A stretch of DNA of 64,000 bases from Herbaspirillum seropedicae. GTDB lineage: Bacteria > Pseudomonadota > Gammaproteobacteria > Burkholderiales > Burkholderiaceae_D. How positions within the stretch are numbered: position 1 is the first letter of the stretch; each line of letters opens with the position of its first letter. The stretch lies in assembly GCF_001040945.1 (NCBI RefSeq), contig NZ_CP011930.1:4769021-4833020 (forward strand), read 5' to 3'. Below the pieces are notes generated by a model. That model was given only the letters and a program-made list of their open reading frames with translations, was not told the origin of the DNA and ran no database searches. Both the position numbers and the translations under genes were made by a program. Positions 18,560 through 28,365 of this stretch are shown piece after piece.

Positions 18560-18866
18560 TGCATTTTCCTTTCCATGATCTGGATCGCTGCCACGAAGAT
18601 GCAATCGAGGGAGGCCTCTTCTTGTCATCCGGGGTGGACCCGAAAGGCAGCTATCGTAATGAAACAAGCTGCAAGCGCATGGAAATGACGCGCTTTAACT
18701 AGAACAACTAAAAATAGTTTGAGAACAGGAATGCACGAGAATTGAGCTTGTGAACGGGAGCAAAAAAAAATGGCCGCTCCGCAAGGAGCAGCCATCTTCA
18801 TGTCACCTCAATTCGCTGCAGCATCCGCAGGGCGGATACCGCGATAAAACCGGTCACCCGATCAAA
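18560..18866. other. Intergenic stretch between tex and the small membrane-protein pair
   Basis: This 307-base stretch holds the tex terminator at 18762-18794. The A+T-rich part at 18690-18760 is presumably the promoter of the minus-strand membrane-protein pair. No additional gene is visible. Confidence 0.5.
18762..18794 (-). terminator. Terminator of tex
   Basis: On the minus strand, ATGGCTGCTCC-TTGC-GGAGCGGCCAT forms a stem with one mismatch and is followed by nine T residues. It lies about 70 bases past the tex stop codon. Confidence 0.85.
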
Positions 18867-21218
18867 TCATCCACGCAACTTCGCAAACGCCGCCGCCATC
18901 GCATTGTTGGCCGGGGCCTGCTCGCGGCCGCGCTGGTTCTGGTGCTGCGACAGGCGACGCGAATCAGTGCGGTCGCCGCGCTGTTCGTTGCGCGCGCCCG
19001 GCGCCGGGGCGGTGTCGTTCAGGCGCATGGTCAGGGCGATACGCTTGCGCTTCTCGTCCACTTCCAGCACCTTGACCTTGACCACCTGGCCGGCCTTGAC
19101 CACGGTGTGCGGATCCTTCACGTAGGTGTTGGACAGCGCCGAGATGTGCACCAGGCCATCCTGGTGCACGCCAATATCGACGAAGGCGCCAAAGGCCGCC
19201 ACGTTGGTGACCACGCCTTCGAGGATCATGTCGGGGCGCAGGTCCTTGATCTCTTCCACGCCTTCCTTGAAGGTGGCGGTGGTGAATTCAGGACGCGGGT
19301 CGCGGCCGGGCTTGTCCAGTTCCTTGAGGATGTCGGTGACGGTGGGTACGCCGAACTTCTCATCGGCGTACTTGGCCGGCGACAGGCCCTTCAACAGCGA
19401 GGTCTGGCCCAGCACGCTCTTGACGTCCTTCTTGATGTCGGCCAGGATCTTTTCCACCAGCGGATAGGATTCGGGGTGGACCGCCGAGGCATCCAGGGGG
19501 TTCTCGCCATTCATCACGCGCAGGAAGCCGGCGGCCTGCTCGAAGGTCTTCTCACCCAGGCGCGGCACTTCGCGCAGCGCCGCGCGCGAACTGAACATGC
19601 CCTTCATGTCGCGGTACGAGACGATACTCTGCGCCACGCTCGCATTCAGACCCGACACGCGCGCCAGCAGCGGCGCGGAAGCGGTGTTGACATCCACGCC
19701 CACGGCGTTGACGCAGTCTTCGACGACGGCGTCGAGCGAACGCGCCAGCTGCGACTGGCTCACATCGTGCTGGTACTGGCCCACGCCGATGGACTTGGGA
19801 TCGATCTTGACCAGCTCGGCCAGCGGATCCTGCAGGCGCCGCGCAATCGAGACCGCGCCACGCAGCGACACGTCCAGGTCCGGCAATTCCTTGGAAGCGA
19901 ATTCGGAAGCGGAATACACCGACGCACCGGCTTCGGAGACCACGATCTTGGTGAGCTTCAATTCCGGACGCAGCTTGATCAGGTCTTGCGCCAGCTTGTC
20001 GGTTTCACGCGAGGCGGTGCCGTTGCCGATCGAGATCAGCGAGACATTATGCTTCTCGGCCAGTTGCGAGAGCGTGTGCAGCGAACCGTTCCAGTCATTG
20101 CGCGGCTGGTGCGGATAGATGGTGTCGGTGGCCACGACCTTGCCGGTGGCGTCGACGATGGCGACCTTGACGCCGGTACGCAGGCCCGGGTCCAGGCCCA
20201 TGGTGGCGCGCGGGCCGGCCGGCGCGGCCAGCAGCAGGTCCTTCAGGTTGCGGGCGAAGACGTTGATGGCCTCAGCTTCAGCCTTCTCGCGCAGGTTGGT
20301 CATCAGCTCCGTTTCCAGGTGCATGAAGACCTTCACGCGCCAGGCCCAGCGCACGGTGTCGGAGAGCCACTTGTCGGCGGCACGGCCCTTGTTCGAGACG
20401 CCAAAGCGCGAGGCGATGCGACCTTCGCAGGGGTTGTGCGGGGCGTCCCACTTGGGCTTTTCTTCTTCGCTGTCCAGACGCAGGATGACGTTGAGCATCT
20501 CTTCGCGGCGACCACGGAACAGCGCCAGTGCGCGGTGCGAGGGGATGGTGGAATAGGTCTCGGAGTAATCGAAGTAGTCGGCGAACTTCTCACCGGCATC
20601 CTGCTTGCCCTCGATTACCTTGGATTCGACCACGCCATGCTCGGTCAGGTATTCGCGCAGGCTCTGCAGCAGTTCGGCGTCTTCCGAGAAGCGCTCCATG
20701 AGGATCTGGCGGGCGCCGTCCAGCGCAGCCTTAGTATCGGGCACACCGGGGTTGTCGCCGTTGTCGGTGGTGAAGGCGGGCTTGATGAACTTGGCCGCTT
20801 CTTCTTCCGGGTTCAGGGTCGGATCGTTCAAGAGCGCATCGGCCAGTTCGGTCAGGCCGGCTTCGGCGGCGATCTGGGCCTTGGTGCGGCGCTTGGGCTT
20901 GTAGGGCAGGTAGAGGTCTTCCAGGCGGGTCTTGTCTTCCGCGTGAGTGATGGCGTCCAGCAGCACGGGCGTCATCTTGCCCTGCTCTTCGATGGAGGCG
21001 ATGATCGCGGCGCGGCGGCTTTCCAGCTCGCGCAGGTAACGCAGGCGTTCTTCCAGCAGGCGCAGTTGGACATCGTCGAGGCCGCCGGTGACTTCCTTGC
21101 GGTAGCGGGCGATGAAGGGAACGGTGGCACCTTCGTCCAGCAAGGCGATGGCGGCAGCGACCTGAACCGGCTTGGCGGCGAGTTCAAGGGCGAGTCGTTG
21201 TTCGATAGAAGGCAGCAT
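18867..21218 (-). CDS. tex: RNA-binding transcriptional accessory protein Tex
   Basis: This 783-residue protein has the full Tex architecture: an N-terminal helical part, a YqgF/RNase-H-like domain ([20 protein letters not shown] near residue 335), helix-hairpin-helix domains ([20 protein letters not shown] near residue 510) and a C-terminal S1 RNA-binding domain ([20 protein letters not shown] near residue 660). The tail after S1 is Arg/Gln/Asn-rich. Tex is a nucleic-acid-binding cytosolic factor linked to transcription and stress tolerance. The gene is monocistronic with its own terminator and is divergent from pth. Confidence 0.97.
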   Translation of the reverse strand: MLPSIEQRLALELAAKPVQVAAAIALLDEGATVPFIARYRKEVTGGLDDVQLRLLEERLRYLRELESRRAAIIASIEEQGKMTPVLLDAITHAEDKTRLEDLYLPYKPKRRTKAQIAAEAGLTELADALLNDPTLNPEEEAAKFIKPAFTTDNGDNPGVPDTKAALDGARQILMERFSEDAELLQSLREYLTEHGVVESKVIEGKQDAGEKFADYFDYSETYSTIPSHRALALFRGRREEMLNVILRLDSEEEKPKWDAPHNPCEGRIASRFGVSNKGRAADKWLSDTVRWAWRVKVFMHLETELMTNLREKAEAEAINVFARNLKDLLLAAPAGPRATMGLDPGLRTGVKVAIVDATGKVVATDTIYPHQPRNDWNGSLHTLSQLAEKHNVSLISIGNGTASRETDKLAQDLIKLRPELKLTKIVVSEAGASVYSASEFASKELPDLDVSLRGAVSIARRLQDPLAELVKIDPKSIGVGQYQHDVSQSQLARSLDAVVEDCVNAVGVDVNTASAPLLARVSGLNASVAQSIVSYRDMKGMFSSRAALREVPRLGEKTFEQAAGFLRVMNGENPLDASAVHPESYPLVEKILADIKKDVKSVLGQTSLLKGLSPAKYADEKFGVPTVTDILKELDKPGRDPRPEFTTATFKEGVEEIKDLRPDMILEGVVTNVAAFGAFVDIGVHQDGLVHISALSNTYVKDPHTVVKAGQVVKVKVLEVDEKRKRIALTMRLNDTAPAPGARNEQRGDRTDSRRLSQHQNQRGREQAPANNAMAAAFAKLRG

Positions 21219-21441
21219 GGTGAAACCCAGTCAACAGTTAAGCAATTACGCAGTGATGCGGTGAGGAAAAACAAGCGATGGATGATACGCAATTCAGCCA
21301 CCCGCGCCAATCTTGACATTGCCAGATTACACGGGAAGGCCGTCGGAGCAGGCGCCATCGGGCCCGGCGGGGATTGGACGGCAGCCGCCAAAGCCGCGAT
21401 AATCGCCGCTTCAGCCTCGCGCGTCCCCTCATTGTTGCATT

Positions 21442-22020
21442 ATGTCCATCCGTCTCATCGTCGGCCTCGGCAATCCCGGCCCCGAATACGAACAAACCCG
21501 CCACAACGCCGGCTTCTGGCTGGTCGACAACCTCGCCGGCCCGGTGCGCCTGGCGCGCGAGCAGCGCTTCAATGCGCTGGCCGGCAAGACCAGCATTGCC
21601 GGCAGCGAAGTCTGGCTGCTCGAACCCCAGACCTACATGAACCGCTCCGGTCAGTCGGTGGGCGCGCTGGCGCGCTTCTACAAGATCAATCCGGACGAAG
21701 TGCTGGTGGTGCACGACGAGCTGGACCTGCCGCCGGGTGCGGCCAAGATCAAGAAAGGCGGCTCCTCGGGCGGCCACAATGGCTTGAAGGACATCACCGC
21801 CGCCCTCGGCACCCAGGATTACTGGCGCCTGCGCCTGGGCATCGGCCATCCGCGCACGCTGGGCTTGCAGCAGCCGGTGGCCGACTTCGTGCTGCACCGG
21901 CCGCGCAAGGAAGAACAGAACCTGATCAACGAAGCACTGGACCAGAGTCTCAACGTCATTCCCCTGCTGGTGCAAGGCAAGTTCGAACAGGCCATGATGG
22001 AACTGCATACCGGAAAGTGA
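21442..22020 (+). CDS. pth: Peptidyl-tRNA hydrolase
   Basis: Pth releases peptides from prematurely dropped peptidyl-tRNA in the cytosol. The 192-residue product has the family motifs [22 protein letters not shown] with the catalytic His near residue 22, [24 protein letters not shown] and [14 protein letters not shown]. The length is typical. The ATG at 21442 directly begins the conserved core. A terminator follows. Confidence 0.97.
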   Translation: MSIRLIVGLGNPGPEYEQTRHNAGFWLVDNLAGPVRLAREQRFNALAGKTSIAGSEVWLLEPQTYMNRSGQSVGALARFYKINPDEVLVVHDELDLPPGAAKIKKGGSSGGHNGLKDITAALGTQDYWRLRLGIGHPRTLGLQQPVADFVLHRPRKEEQNLINEALDQSLNVIPLLVQGKFEQAMMELHTGK

Positions 22021-22052
22021 GTACCTACCCACGGCGGTCACGCAGATAGACG

Positions 22053-22084
22053 AAGGGCGCCCGCCATGCGAGCGCCCTTTTTTC
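22053..22084 (+). terminator. Terminator after pth
   Basis: The 8-bp stem AAGGGCGC / GCGCCCTT with an 11-base loop is followed by a T tract (TTTTTTC). It lies between the convergent pth and dsbC genes. Confidence 0.85.
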
Positions 22085-22093
22085 TTGATTCGC

Positions 22094-22861
22094 TTACTTC
22101 AGCGAAGACAGCTTCTGTTCCAGCGACTTGGCGTCGACCGCCCCGGGGATACGCGAGCCATCGGTGAAGAAGATGGTCGGCGTGCCAGTGACCTTGAGCT
22201 TCTGGCCCAGCGCCAGCACGTCTTCATGCGGCGCATTGCAGGAGGTGGCGGCAGCCGGCGCTTCCTTGCCGTTGACCATCCACTCGCTCCACGCGCGGCT
22301 TGGATTGGGCGCGCACCAGATGTTGCGCGACTTCACGATGGAGTCCGGCGAGAGGATGTTGTACTGGAAGGTGTAATAGGTGATGTTGTCCACTTCCTGC
22401 AGCGTCTTGTGGAGGCGCTTGCAATAGATGCAGTTGGGATCCTCGAAGATGGCGATCACCCGCTTGCCATTGCCCTTGACGGTCTTGATGGCCTTGTCCA
22501 GCGGCAGCCCCGAGAACGGGATCTGGTTCAGCGACTCGATCTTTTCCTTGGTGTAGTCGCGGTAGGTCTGCGAATCGACCACGCGGCCGATGAAGAGATA
22601 CTGGGCCTTGGCATCGGTATAGATGACGTCGCCATCGATCTGGATTTCATAGAGGCCGGCATAGGGCGTCTTGGTGACGGCGTCGACCTTGGCATCCTTG
22701 CCCAGGCGCGGCTCGATCAGCTTCTTGATGGTGGCCTCGGTGCTCTCAGCGGCCTCGGCTTGCGCATGGGCGCTCACGCCCACGACGGTGGAGGCCAGCA
22801 GCAATGCTGCCATGCTCAGATGGCGCAAGGAGCTCGCACCTGCGGTCAAAAAATTTTTCAT
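22094..22861 (-). CDS. dsbC: Thiol:disulfide interchange protein DsbC family
   Basis: This 255-residue periplasmic disulfide isomerase has a signal peptide (hydrophobic core MAALLLASTVVGVSA, cleaved near AHA). An N-terminal dimerisation domain contains YEIQIDGDVIYTDAKAQYLFIG. The thioredoxin-fold domain carries the active site CIYC near residues 144-147 and a cis-Pro motif GTPTI near residue 227. DsbC usually has CGYC, so the Ile is a small variation. Its redox partner DsbD is not in the window. Confidence 0.93.
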   Translation of the reverse strand: MKNFLTAGASSLRHLSMAALLLASTVVGVSAHAQAEAAESTEATIKKLIEPRLGKDAKVDAVTKTPYAGLYEIQIDGDVIYTDAKAQYLFIGRVVDSQTYRDYTKEKIESLNQIPFSGLPLDKAIKTVKGNGKRVIAIFEDPNCIYCKRLHKTLQEVDNITYYTFQYNILSPDSIVKSRNIWCAPNPSRAWSEWMVNGKEAPAAATSCNAPHEDVLALGQKLKVTGTPTIFFTDGSRIPGAVDAKSLEQKLSSLK

Positions 22862-23052
22862 ACTCGTCCTGATTCAAATCAAACGCGCATCCAATCTTTC
22901 AGGCATCGGCCGCAAAGCCGCTCCAGCACTGGACTTGCAGATGTCTTTCAACAATGTAGGGGGAGGTGTTTTCCGGCCAAGCCGGGCATCGATGCCATCC
23001 CGATGCCCTCTTGCTTGGCCAGGAGCCCTACCTTACCTGAAATCGCCGCGGC

Positions 23053-24285
23053 TTACTGCCCCAACGCATGGGCAATCAGCCGGCGTTTCAGGACGGGCAG
23101 GCGGTTGAGCAGGCTCATCCCGAGATTACGCACCAGGCGCACCGGTTCGGCCTCGGTCGAGAAGATCCGGTGCAGGCCATCGGTGGCGATCTGCATGAGC
23201 AGCACTTCTTCCTTGCGGGCGCGGGCGTAGCGGCGCAGCAAGCGCTCATCGCCGCAGTCGTACTGGGGCTCGCGCTTGAGCAGGATATCGATGAGCGCGG
23301 CCACATCCCCAAAGCCCAGGTTCATGCCATGGCCGGCCATGGGGTGGACGACATGGGCAGCATCGCCGATGAGGGCCACCCGCGGCGCAATCATTGCATG
23401 CGGCTTGATCAGCCGCAGCGGGAAGGCCTTGGCCACCTCCGGCTGCAGCGGCGTGAGCGCGCCCAGCACCGGTGCGGCCCACTGGGCCAGGCGCTCGGCC
23501 AGGGCCGAGAGCGGGAGCTTGAGCAGTTGATCCGCCAGCGCCTGCGGCGCCGACCAGACCAGAGAGACGCGATTGCCCGGCAGCGGCAAGAGCGCGATCA
23601 CCCCTTCGGTCGGGCTGAACCACTGATAGGCCACGCCCCGATGGGGCAATTCGCAGGAGAAATTGGTGACGATGGCGTTCTGGCCGTAGGCGCGGTAATC
23701 CAGGCCGATATCGCATTGGCCACGCACCCAGGAATTGGCGCCATCAGCCCCAATCACCAGGGAGGCCGACAGCGACTGGCCGGATTCCAGCGTCAGGGTC
23801 GCGGTTTCACCAAGCACTGCCAGCGCGGTGGCGCGGCCCTGGACCACGCGGATGTTGGGCGCGAAGCGCAGCGCCGCGTCCAGGGCCTGGTCGAGGTTGC
23901 GATCCTCGACGATCCAGGCCAGGGCATCGGTACGCGCCGCGTAGGCATCGAAACTGAGCAGGCCTGGGCGGGCCTTGTCGGGTACACCGTCGCCGTGGAC
24001 GGTCATGTTGTCGACCGCAGCAATACGTTCGCCCTCCATGGCATCCCAGACGCGCACCGACGACAGCAGCCGCTGGGCGGTATGGTTCAGGGCGTAGACG
24101 CGCACATCCCAGCTGGCCGTATCGGGCGGCGCAGCCTTGGGCGGCGGCGCCAGCAGCGTCACCTTGAAGCCAGCCTGCGCCAGCCCCAGCGCCGCCGTCT
24201 TGCCGACCGCGCCGTCGCCGACGATGCAGATATCAGTGCCGGCCCCGGCCGACGAAGAGGAATTGGGGTGTGCGTGGGTAGTCAT
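23053..24285 (-). CDS. UbiH/UbiF/VisC-family FAD-dependent monooxygenase
   Basis: This 410-residue flavoprotein hydroxylates an aromatic ring, most likely in ubiquinone synthesis. The FAD-binding N-terminus reads ICIVGDGAVGKTAALGLAQAG, where the first Gly of GxGxxG is followed by Asp and the last is followed by Lys. The second FAD motif is clear: RVALIGDAAHVVHPMAGHGMNLGFGDVAAL near residues 290-320. The middle motif VIGADGANSWVR is also present. The exact position hydroxylated (UbiH, UbiF, UbiI or UbiM type) cannot be decided. It lies upstream of dsbC on the same strand with a gap of about 190 bases. Confidence 0.88.
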   Translation of the reverse strand: MTTHAHPNSSSSAGAGTDICIVGDGAVGKTAALGLAQAGFKVTLLAPPPKAAPPDTASWDVRVYALNHTAQRLLSSVRVWDAMEGERIAAVDNMTVHGDGVPDKARPGLLSFDAYAARTDALAWIVEDRNLDQALDAALRFAPNIRVVQGRATALAVLGETATLTLESGQSLSASLVIGADGANSWVRGQCDIGLDYRAYGQNAIVTNFSCELPHRGVAYQWFSPTEGVIALLPLPGNRVSLVWSAPQALADQLLKLPLSALAERLAQWAAPVLGALTPLQPEVAKAFPLRLIKPHAMIAPRVALIGDAAHVVHPMAGHGMNLGFGDVAALIDILLKREPQYDCGDERLLRRYARARKEEVLLMQIATDGLHRIFSTEAEPVRLVRNLGMSLLNRLPVLKRRLIAHALGQ

Positions 24286-24332
24286 GCTGGCGATTATAAA
24301 CGGGGTGGCGAAAACTATTTTTCAAAAAGGAC

Positions 24333-24360
24333 TTGCATAATTTTTTAAAGCGTCTATACT
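24333..24360 (+). promoter_or_regulatory. Probable promoter of tRNA-Phe
   Basis: TTGCAT at 24333-24338 and TATACT at 24355-24360 are separated by 16 bases. The tRNA begins 10 bases after the -10 box. Confidence 0.6.
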
Positions 24361-24370
24361 TGTCCGTCTT

Positions 24371-24446
24371 GGCCTGGTAGCTCAGTTGGTAGAGCAGAGG
24401 ATTGAAAATCCTTGTGTCGGTGGTTCGATTCCGCCCCGGGCCACCA
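24371..24446 (+). tRNA. tRNA-Phe (anticodon GAA)
   Basis: The 76-base sequence folds as a cloverleaf. The acceptor stem GGCCTGG pairs with CCGGGCC, the D arm contains AGCTCAGTTGGTAGAGC, the anticodon loop is TTGAAAA with anticodon GAA, and the T arm contains GGTTCGATTCC. The CCA end is encoded. The polysaccharide locus begins shortly after it, so the tRNA marks the boundary of that region. Confidence 0.98.
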
Positions 24447-24454
24447 AGATCCGA

Positions 24455-24485
24455 AAGCCCGACCTGAAGAGGTCGGGCTTTTTGC
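24455..24485 (+). terminator. Terminator of tRNA-Phe
   Basis: A perfect 11-bp stem (AAGCCCGACCT / AGGTCGGGCTT) with loop GAAG is followed by a T run. It isolates the tRNA from the polysaccharide operon. Confidence 0.9.
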
Positions 24486-24940
24486 TTTGGGCGCAGATAT
24501 TTTAAGTTGGCGTAATGCTTCAAAGGCCAATGCGAAGGATTAGGAGTTGCAAGCGTATCAACCGCCGGAAATGCACATTAAATTCTCATTGGGCGAGTTT
24601 TAAAACCCGCATTAAATGTGGCACAATCTAGCCCGTCTCAAAAGACACTACGCTTGATCAGCTTCCATTGGAACGCTGCCCTACTTGTGAGGCCCACCCA
24701 TCGCGCTTGCTGACCGCACCACAGCACTGCGGTAGCCTGCCCGGAGCACTAGCACTCTGCTCTCGCTGTCGAATCAAAAGCCTGGTCGCACCGCAACTAG
24801 CTCTCCGGTTAGCAAAGGCTGGCCGGGATGGCAGCCTCACGAGTCCCTACGCATCAATCTCGACCTTTCAAGCCTGGCCGCACCGCTCCAAGAGACGTCT
24901 GGGGCTTGATTTTCTCGAACTGAAAAAGACGACAGTTCTC
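24486..24940 (+). promoter_or_regulatory. Leader region of the polysaccharide operon
   Basis: About 455 bases without a credible gene precede tviB. A weak promoter candidate is TTTAAA at 24599-24604 with CACAAT at 24622-24627 (17-base spacer). The perfect palindrome GTTTTAAAAC at 24597-24606 overlaps the -35 box and could be an operator. If that promoter is used, the transcript carries an untranslated leader of about 310 bases, which includes the ops-like element at 24728-24739. An in-frame extension of tviB back to 24668 exists but lies outside the conserved protein and is not supported. Confidence 0.45.
24728..24739 (+). promoter_or_regulatory. ops-like element (possible RfaH recruitment site)
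   Basis: TGCGGTAGCCTG matches 10 of 12 positions of the enterobacterial ops sequence GGCGGTAGCGTG. It lies in the untranslated leader of a 32-kb surface-polysaccharide operon, which is exactly where ops elements act. RfaH at ops suppresses polarity over long O-antigen and capsule operons. Whether this host has an RfaH/NusG paralogue is not visible here. Confidence 0.4.
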
Positions 24941-26215
24941 ATGACTTCTGCAAATATCAAGTTGGCCGTCATCGGCCTTGGTTACGTTGGCCTCCCGCTT
25001 GCGGTCGAATTCGGCCGAAAGCGCCCGGTGATCGGCTTCGACATTAATCAGCGCCGCATTGATGAACTAAAGAGCGGAAATGACTTTACTCTGGAAACAA
25101 CTCCGGAAGAACTCTCCGCCGCGACAAAACTTTCCTTTACTACCAGTCTTGAGGACTTGCGGACATGCAGCTGCTACATCGTCACGGTCCCAACCCCTAT
25201 TGACGAATATAAGCGTCCCGATCTACCCCCCCTGATAAAGGCCAGTGAAACAGTTGGCAAGGTATTGAAAAAGGGGGACATCGTGATCTACGAGTCCACC
25301 GTTTACCCTGGATGTACCGAAGAGGACTGCGTACCGGTACTGGAACTGCACTCCGGCCTGAAGTTCAATGAGGACTTCTTCTGCGGATACAGCCCTGAAC
25401 GCATCAACCCTGGCGACAAGGAGCATCGGGTCACCACGATCAAGAAGGTAACATCGGGATCCACGCCGGCAGTAGCCGATATAGTCGACGCTCTGTATAA
25501 CGAAATCATTGTCGCTGGCACACACAAGGCTGAAAGCATCAGGGTCGCGGAGGCCGCCAAGGTCATCGAAAATACCCAACGCGATCTCAACATCGCACTC
25601 ATTAACGAACTTGCCCTGATCTTCAACAAGATGGGGATCGATACGGAGGCCGTCCTGAAGGCTGCCGGCAGCAAGTGGAATTTCTTGCCGTTCCGCCCCG
25701 GCCTGGTGGGCGGCCATTGCATCGGTGTCGATCCTTATTACCTCACGCACAAAGCCCAGGCAATTGGCTATCACCCCGAAATCATCCTCGCAGGACGGCG
25801 ACTCAACGACAGCATGGGGACCTATGTCGTAGCGCAACTGGTCAAGGCGATGACCAAGAAGCGCATACAGGTCGAGGGCGCCAAGGTGCTGGTGATGGGC
25901 TTTACCTTCAAGGAAAACTGTCCGGATCTGCGCAACACCAGAGTCGTCGACATTGTTGCCGAGCTCAAGGACTATAACTGTGAGGTCGACGTCTACGATC
26001 CTTGGGTCACAACGGAAGAAGCCGAGCATGAGTACGGCATCACTCCGATCGCTGCCCCTCACCCCAGAAGCTACGATGCCATCATCCTTGCAGTGGCTCA
26101 CCAGCAATTCAAGGAAATGGGTGCGCAAGCGATCCGCGCCCTCGGCAAGACCAGCACTGTCCTATACGACCTGAAATATGTGCTCAGCACGACTGAATCA
26201 GATTTGAGGCTGTAA
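24941..26215 (+). CDS. tviB: UDP-N-acetylglucosamine 6-dehydrogenase (TviB/WbpA family)
   Basis: This 424-residue enzyme oxidises C6 of UDP-GlcNAc or UDP-GalNAc with two NAD+ to the uronic acid. The N-terminal Rossmann motif is [16 protein letters not shown]. The catalytic cysteine lies in [16 protein letters not shown] near residue 260, and the central helix has [13 protein letters not shown]. The ATG at 24941 begins just before the Rossmann fold; the ribosome site is weak (AAAAAGAC). The stop codon overlaps the tviC start by one base. With tviC this gives the usual TviBC entry into HexNAc uronic acid chemistry, and it is the first gene of the operon. Confidence 0.93.
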   Translation: MTSANIKLAVIGLGYVGLPLAVEFGRKRPVIGFDINQRRIDELKSGNDFTLETTPEELSAATKLSFTTSLEDLRTCSCYIVTVPTPIDEYKRPDLPPLIKASETVGKVLKKGDIVIYESTVYPGCTEEDCVPVLELHSGLKFNEDFFCGYSPERINPGDKEHRVTTIKKVTSGSTPAVADIVDALYNEIIVAGTHKAESIRVAEAAKVIENTQRDLNIALINELALIFNKMGIDTEAVLKAAGSKWNFLPFRPGLVGGHCIGVDPYYLTHKAQAIGYHPEIILAGRRLNDSMGTYVVAQLVKAMTKKRIQVEGAKVLVMGFTFKENCPDLRNTRVVDIVAELKDYNCEVDVYDPWVTTEEAEHEYGITPIAAPHPRSYDAIILAVAHQQFKEMGAQAIRALGKTSTVLYDLKYVLSTTESDLRL

Positions 26216-27288
26216 TGACAAGCGCTTACGAGACGTTGCAGCAAGAACTTCCCCTGACCCCGCGAACCTGGCTGGTCACGGGTGTGGCTGGATTCATTGG
26301 CAGCAACCTGCTGGAGACGCTGCTCAAGCTGAACCAGCGCGTCGTTGGCCTGGACAACTTCAGTACCGGTTTCCAACACAACCTTGATGAAGTCAAAGCG
26401 CTGGTGACTCCTGAGCAGTGGGCAAATTTCCGCTTTGTGGAGGGCGACATCCGCAAGCTGGACGATTGCCGCGCAGCCATGCACCACGAGGCTCTGGGCA
26501 GCAATATCGTTGAATACGTACTGCATCAGGCCGCCCTAGGTTCCGTTCCGCGCAGTATTGAAGACCCGATCACCACCAATCAGAACAATATCGACGGTTT
26601 CCTGAATATGCTGGTTGCTGCGAGAGATGCACGCGTCAAGCGCTTCGTGTACGCCGCCAGCAGCTCGACCTACGGTGACCATCCTGGTCTGCCCAAGGTA
26701 GAAGACCGGATCGGCAAGCCACTCTCCCCCTATGCGGTTACGAAGTTCGTCAACGAGCTCTACGCCGACGTGTTCGCGCGGACCTATGGCTTGCAAACCA
26801 TAGGTTTGCGCTACTTCAATATCTTTGGACGCCGGCAAAACCCTGATGGCGCCTACGCGGCGGTGATTCCCAAGTGGATCGCCGCCGCCATCAAGGGCGA
26901 GCAGATTTACATTAACGGCGACGGCGAAACAAGTCGGGATTTCTGCTACGTCGACAATGCAGTCCAGGCCAATCTGCTGGCTGCATGCACGCTCCAGGAT
27001 GAGGCGGCCAATCAAGTCTACAACGTGGCTGTGGGTGATCGCACGACGCTCAAGGAGCTCTACCAGTTCCTGCGAGACAATCTCAGTGCCACCTTCCCTC
27101 ATCTCAGGGACGCTCAGCCCATCTTCCGGGAGTTCAGAGCAGGAGACGTCCGACATTCCCTAGCCGACATCGGCAAGGGCCGGCGCCTGTTGGGCTATGA
27201 ACCTAGCCACAGGATCGGACGTGGCCTGAAGGAATCCATGAACTGGTACGTACAGCAACTGCGCAATCAAAGCGTAGAAAACCGATAG
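26215..27288 (+). CDS. tviC: UDP-N-acetyl-hexosamine(uronic acid) 4-epimerase (TviC/WbpP family)
   Basis: This 357-residue extended short-chain dehydrogenase would interconvert gluco and galacto forms of UDP-HexNAc or its uronic acid. Motifs are [10 protein letters not shown] near residue 23, [13 protein letters not shown] near 148 and YAVTK near 172, with the WbpP/TviC signatures [12 protein letters not shown] and [18 protein letters not shown]. An N-terminal extension of about 18 residues before the Rossmann fold is normal for TviC. It overlaps tviB by one base. Confidence 0.92.
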   Translation: MTSAYETLQQELPLTPRTWLVTGVAGFIGSNLLETLLKLNQRVVGLDNFSTGFQHNLDEVKALVTPEQWANFRFVEGDIRKLDDCRAAMHHEALGSNIVEYVLHQAALGSVPRSIEDPITTNQNNIDGFLNMLVAARDARVKRFVYAASSSTYGDHPGLPKVEDRIGKPLSPYAVTKFVNELYADVFARTYGLQTIGLRYFNIFGRRQNPDGAYAAVIPKWIAAAIKGEQIYINGDGETSRDFCYVDNAVQANLLAACTLQDEAANQVYNVAVGDRTTLKELYQFLRDNLSATFPHLRDAQPIFREFRAGDVRHSLADIGKGRRLLGYEPSHRIGRGLKESMNWYVQQLRNQSVENR

Positions 27289-27303
27289 GCGGAGAAAAAG
27301 TTA

Positions 27304-28362
27304 ATGAATAATTATCCCAAGATTACAGACCGGAAAATCAGGATCGGTATCGTCGGCTGCGGTCGCATATCGAAGAACCATTTTGGTTCGATCGAGAAAC
27401 ACGCTGATGAGATGGAGTTGATTGCTATCTGCGATATCGATCCGGTCACCTTGGCCGAACATGCGGAAAAGTACAATGTTCCGGCTTATAGCACCATGGA
27501 AGAAATGCTCGAAAAAGAGCAACTTGATCTGGTAGCGCTGTGCACCCCGAGCGGAAGCCATCCGGAACAGACCGTGCTGGCGGCCAAGCATCGTATCCAC
27601 GTCATGACTGAAAAGCCCATGGCCACACGCTGGAAAGATGGCGTGAGAATGGTAAAGGCATGTGATGAGGCCGGCGTTCACCTGTTTGTGGTCAAACAGA
27701 ACCGTCGCAATACGACGCTTCAGTTGCTCAAGCGCGCCGTCACCGAGAAGCGCTTCGGCAAGATTCATATGGTCCACCTGAACGTCTTCTGGACACGCCC
27801 GCAGTCATATTACGACCAGGGCAACGGCTGGCGCGGAACCTGGGAGTTCGATGGCGGAGCGTTCATGAACCAGGCGAGCCACTATGTAGACTTGCTGGAC
27901 TGGCTTATCGGCCCAGTAGAGAAAGTCCAGGCCATGATGAGCACCACCCGGGACATCGAGGTCGAGGACACCGGGGTACTCAACGTCAAATGGCGCAACG
28001 GGGCACTGGGTTCCATGAGCGTCACCATGCTGACCTACCCAAAAAACCTGGAGGGCAGCATCACCATCCTGGGCGAGAAAGGTACCGTACGGGTAGGCGG
28101 CGTGGCAGTCAATGACATACAGCTGTGGCAATTCGAAGAACCCAGAGACTATGATCATCAGATCCAGGAGGCGAACTACGAGACCACCTCGGTCTACGGG
28201 TTCGGTCATCCTCTTTATTACAAGAACGTCATCGACGTCATGCGCGGATTGGCTGCCCCCGAAACCGACGGCCGTGAAGGGCTGAAGTCACTGGAGTTGC
28301 TCATCGCTGCTTACTTGTCGGCACGCGATGGAACAACGGTATCCCTTCCACTGGAATATTGA
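27304..28362 (+). CDS. wbpB: Gfo/Idh/MocA oxidoreductase, UDP-HexNAc uronic acid 3-dehydrogenase type (WbpB/WlbA)
   Basis: This 352-residue enzyme would oxidise C3 of UDP-GlcNAcA (or GalNAcA) before transamination. The N-terminal Rossmann motif is IGIVGCGRISKNHFGSIEKH and the catalytic Lys motif is EKPMATRW near residue 104. The C-terminal domain has WRGTWEFDGGAFMNQASHYVDL, matching WlbA/WbpB proteins. The next two genes encode the acetyltransferase and the aminotransferase of the same pathway, in the order found in di-acetamido uronic acid clusters of Bordetella and Pseudomonas. A GGAGAAAAAG ribosome site precedes the ATG. Confidence 0.9.
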   Translation: MNNYPKITDRKIRIGIVGCGRISKNHFGSIEKHADEMELIAICDIDPVTLAEHAEKYNVPAYSTMEEMLEKEQLDLVALCTPSGSHPEQTVLAAKHRIHVMTEKPMATRWKDGVRMVKACDEAGVHLFVVKQNRRNTTLQLLKRAVTEKRFGKIHMVHLNVFWTRPQSYYDQGNGWRGTWEFDGGAFMNQASHYVDLLDWLIGPVEKVQAMMSTTRDIEVEDTGVLNVKWRNGALGSMSVTMLTYPKNLEGSITILGEKGTVRVGGVAVNDIQLWQFEEPRDYDHQIQEANYETTSVYGFGHPLYYKNVIDVMRGLAAPETDGREGLKSLELLIAAYLSARDGTTVSLPLEY

Positions 28363-28365
28363 TCT

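Noticed and set aside
18750..22049. Plus-strand 1099-codon frame opposite tex
   Set aside because: It is a high-G+C shadow: tex on the other strand is fully conserved, and this frame has no ribosome site or recognisable domains.
24233..24523. Minus-strand frame across tRNA-Phe encoding GPGRNRTTDTRIFNPLLY-type sequence
   Set aside because: It is the antisense translation of the tRNA gene and its terminator, a well-known spurious protein pattern; no real gene.
24618..24634. TGGCAC-containing sequence resembling a sigma-54 promoter before the polysaccharide operon
   Set aside because: The GC of the -12 element is not at the required distance (CC occurs instead).
24668..24940. In-frame N-terminal extension of tviB
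   Set aside because: The 91 extra residues precede the conserved start of the UDP-HexNAc dehydrogenase fold and overlap the ops-like leader; composition looks non-coding.
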